A stretch of 32,242 nt of DNA, taken from contig JAILCN010000014.1 in NCBI GenBank assembly GCA_024680365.1, positions 1 to 32,242 on the forward strand, written 5' to 3'. A program made the translations under genes and the position numbers. Every line of letters starts with the position of its first letter. Position 1 is the first letter of the stretch. A model generated the notes under the pieces. It ran no database searches and was not told the origin of the DNA. It saw only the letters and a program-made list of their open reading frames with translations. Below are positions 31,664-32,242 of this stretch, in pieces. The DNA comes from Solobacterium sp. (lineage in GTDB: Bacteria > Bacillota_I > Bacilli_A > Erysipelotrichales > Erysipelotrichaceae).

Positions 31664-32242
31664 ATGGAAATCATAGCTGCCGGCCGCAGAAGGCAGGTGA
31701 ATATTACAAGAAAAAGAATGAAGAATATCGTGATGCGTGTTGACGCGGACGGATCGCTGCGCATCTCATGTCCGCACCGGACGCCGCTCAGGGAGATCGA
31801 AGTGTTTATCAGGGAGCGGGAAACCTGGATCGCGCGGACGGAACGAAACCAGAGCATGAAACAGGAAAAGCTGCTGACCGGGGCGGACCGGCAGGCATGC
31901 ACGTGGCTGGGCAGACGGTATCCTGTGCGCATAGAACATGCCGGAAAAAGCTGGCTTTCGTTTGAAGAGGGGACAGCAGTCTTTCATCTGAAAACAGACA
32001 GTCCCAAAGAAATCGAACGCGTTTTTTACCGGGCAGCCGGAAAGCAGCTTGCCGCGCTTGCGGAAGAGCTCAGAGGTGAATGGGATGAAGAGATCTGCCG
32101 GAAGAACCGGAAAATGCTGCCGGTGATCCGGCTGAAGTATATGACAAGCAGATGGGGAAGCTGCACGCCGGCAAAGAATTCCATCAGTCTCTCGCTGCGG
32201 CTGATCCACTTTCCGGTGCAGTGTTTGGAGTATGTGCTGCTT
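31664..32242 (+). CDS. YgjP-like (DUF45/M48-related) metallopeptidase, partial
   Basis: At least 193 aa, open to the window end. Begins with EIIAAGRRRQVNITRKRMKN and contains the family pattern MTSRWGSCTPAKNSISLSLR followed by FPVQCLEYVLL, directly before where the HExxH-type zinc motif is expected in full-length proteins. This group (YgjP, SprT-like) is of uncertain function and has been linked to DNA repair. GGAG lies 9 nt before the ATG. The C-terminus, including the metal site, is beyond the window. Confidence 0.88.
   Translation, partial: MEIIAAGRRRQVNITRKRMKNIVMRVDADGSLRISCPHRTPLREIEVFIRERETWIARTERNQSMKQEKLLTGADRQACTWLGRRYPVRIEHAGKSWLSFEEGTAVFHLKTDSPKEIERVFYRAAGKQLAALAEELRGEWDEEICRKNRKMLPVIRLKYMTSRWGSCTPAKNSISLSLRLIHFPVQCLEYVLL

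Overview
The window reads as a chromosomal stretch of a Gram-positive Bacillota bacterium, most likely an anaerobic gut member of the Erysipelotrichales (lineage is inference; no 16S gene is present). Support comes from the sepF-ylmH-divIVA order, an isoleucine T-box before ileS, an S-box leader before metK, a type III glutamine synthetase, an Rnf ion-pumping complex and strong SD/TTGACA/TATAAT signals. Genes face both ways, and most units end in clear intrinsic terminators.

Layout. (1) 1-1560: IS110-family transposase (minus) with a 317-bp gene-free stretch upstream of it. (2) 1562-5108: GH3 beta-glucosidase, then an M42 aminopeptidase with its own promoter. (3) 5145-9780: sepF-ylmH-divIVA, an Ile T-box starting at the divIVA stop, and ileS. 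(4) 9828-11114: metK (minus) behind a compact SAM-I-like riboswitch. (5) 11162-12969: AI-2E/PerM-type membrane protein and a Cys glutathione peroxidase. (6) 13001-15140: glnN (minus), with a perfect 13-bp inverted repeat running from the -10 box into the start codon. (7) 15259-17618: NFU Fe-S protein (minus), S1-domain protein, GH1 6-phospho-beta-glucosidase. (8) 17773-19907: RlmI-like methyltransferase and PfkB kinase. (9) 19942-20559: a self-contained XRE regulator/membrane protein pair under three near-identical operators. (10) 20588-27680: apbE (minus) divergent from rnfC-D-G-E-A-(small Cys protein)-B. (11) 27743-30945: lipoproteins, a lone CpaB-like SAF protein and an AT-rich secreted protein. 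(12) 30946-32242: a gene-poor AT-rich gap, tRNA-His (minus) and a YgjP-type metallopeptidase cut off by the window end.

The most interesting block is the Rnf locus. RnfD carries an extra membrane helix, a Pro/Thr-rich linker and an FMN-binding domain at its C-terminus. RnfG carries three FMN-binding modules instead of one. The last RnfG module is about two-thirds identical to the RnfD tail. RnfB is reduced to its membrane anchor plus one Fe-S motif and has lost the ferredoxin domains, and a new 63-aa membrane protein with a similar Cys motif is encoded just before it. ApbE, the enzyme that attaches FMN to such domains, is the divergent neighbour and appears to be made from a leaderless mRNA. 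Together this suggests an Rnf complex with an extended extracytoplasmic flavin chain and a reduced cytoplasmic Fe-S arm.
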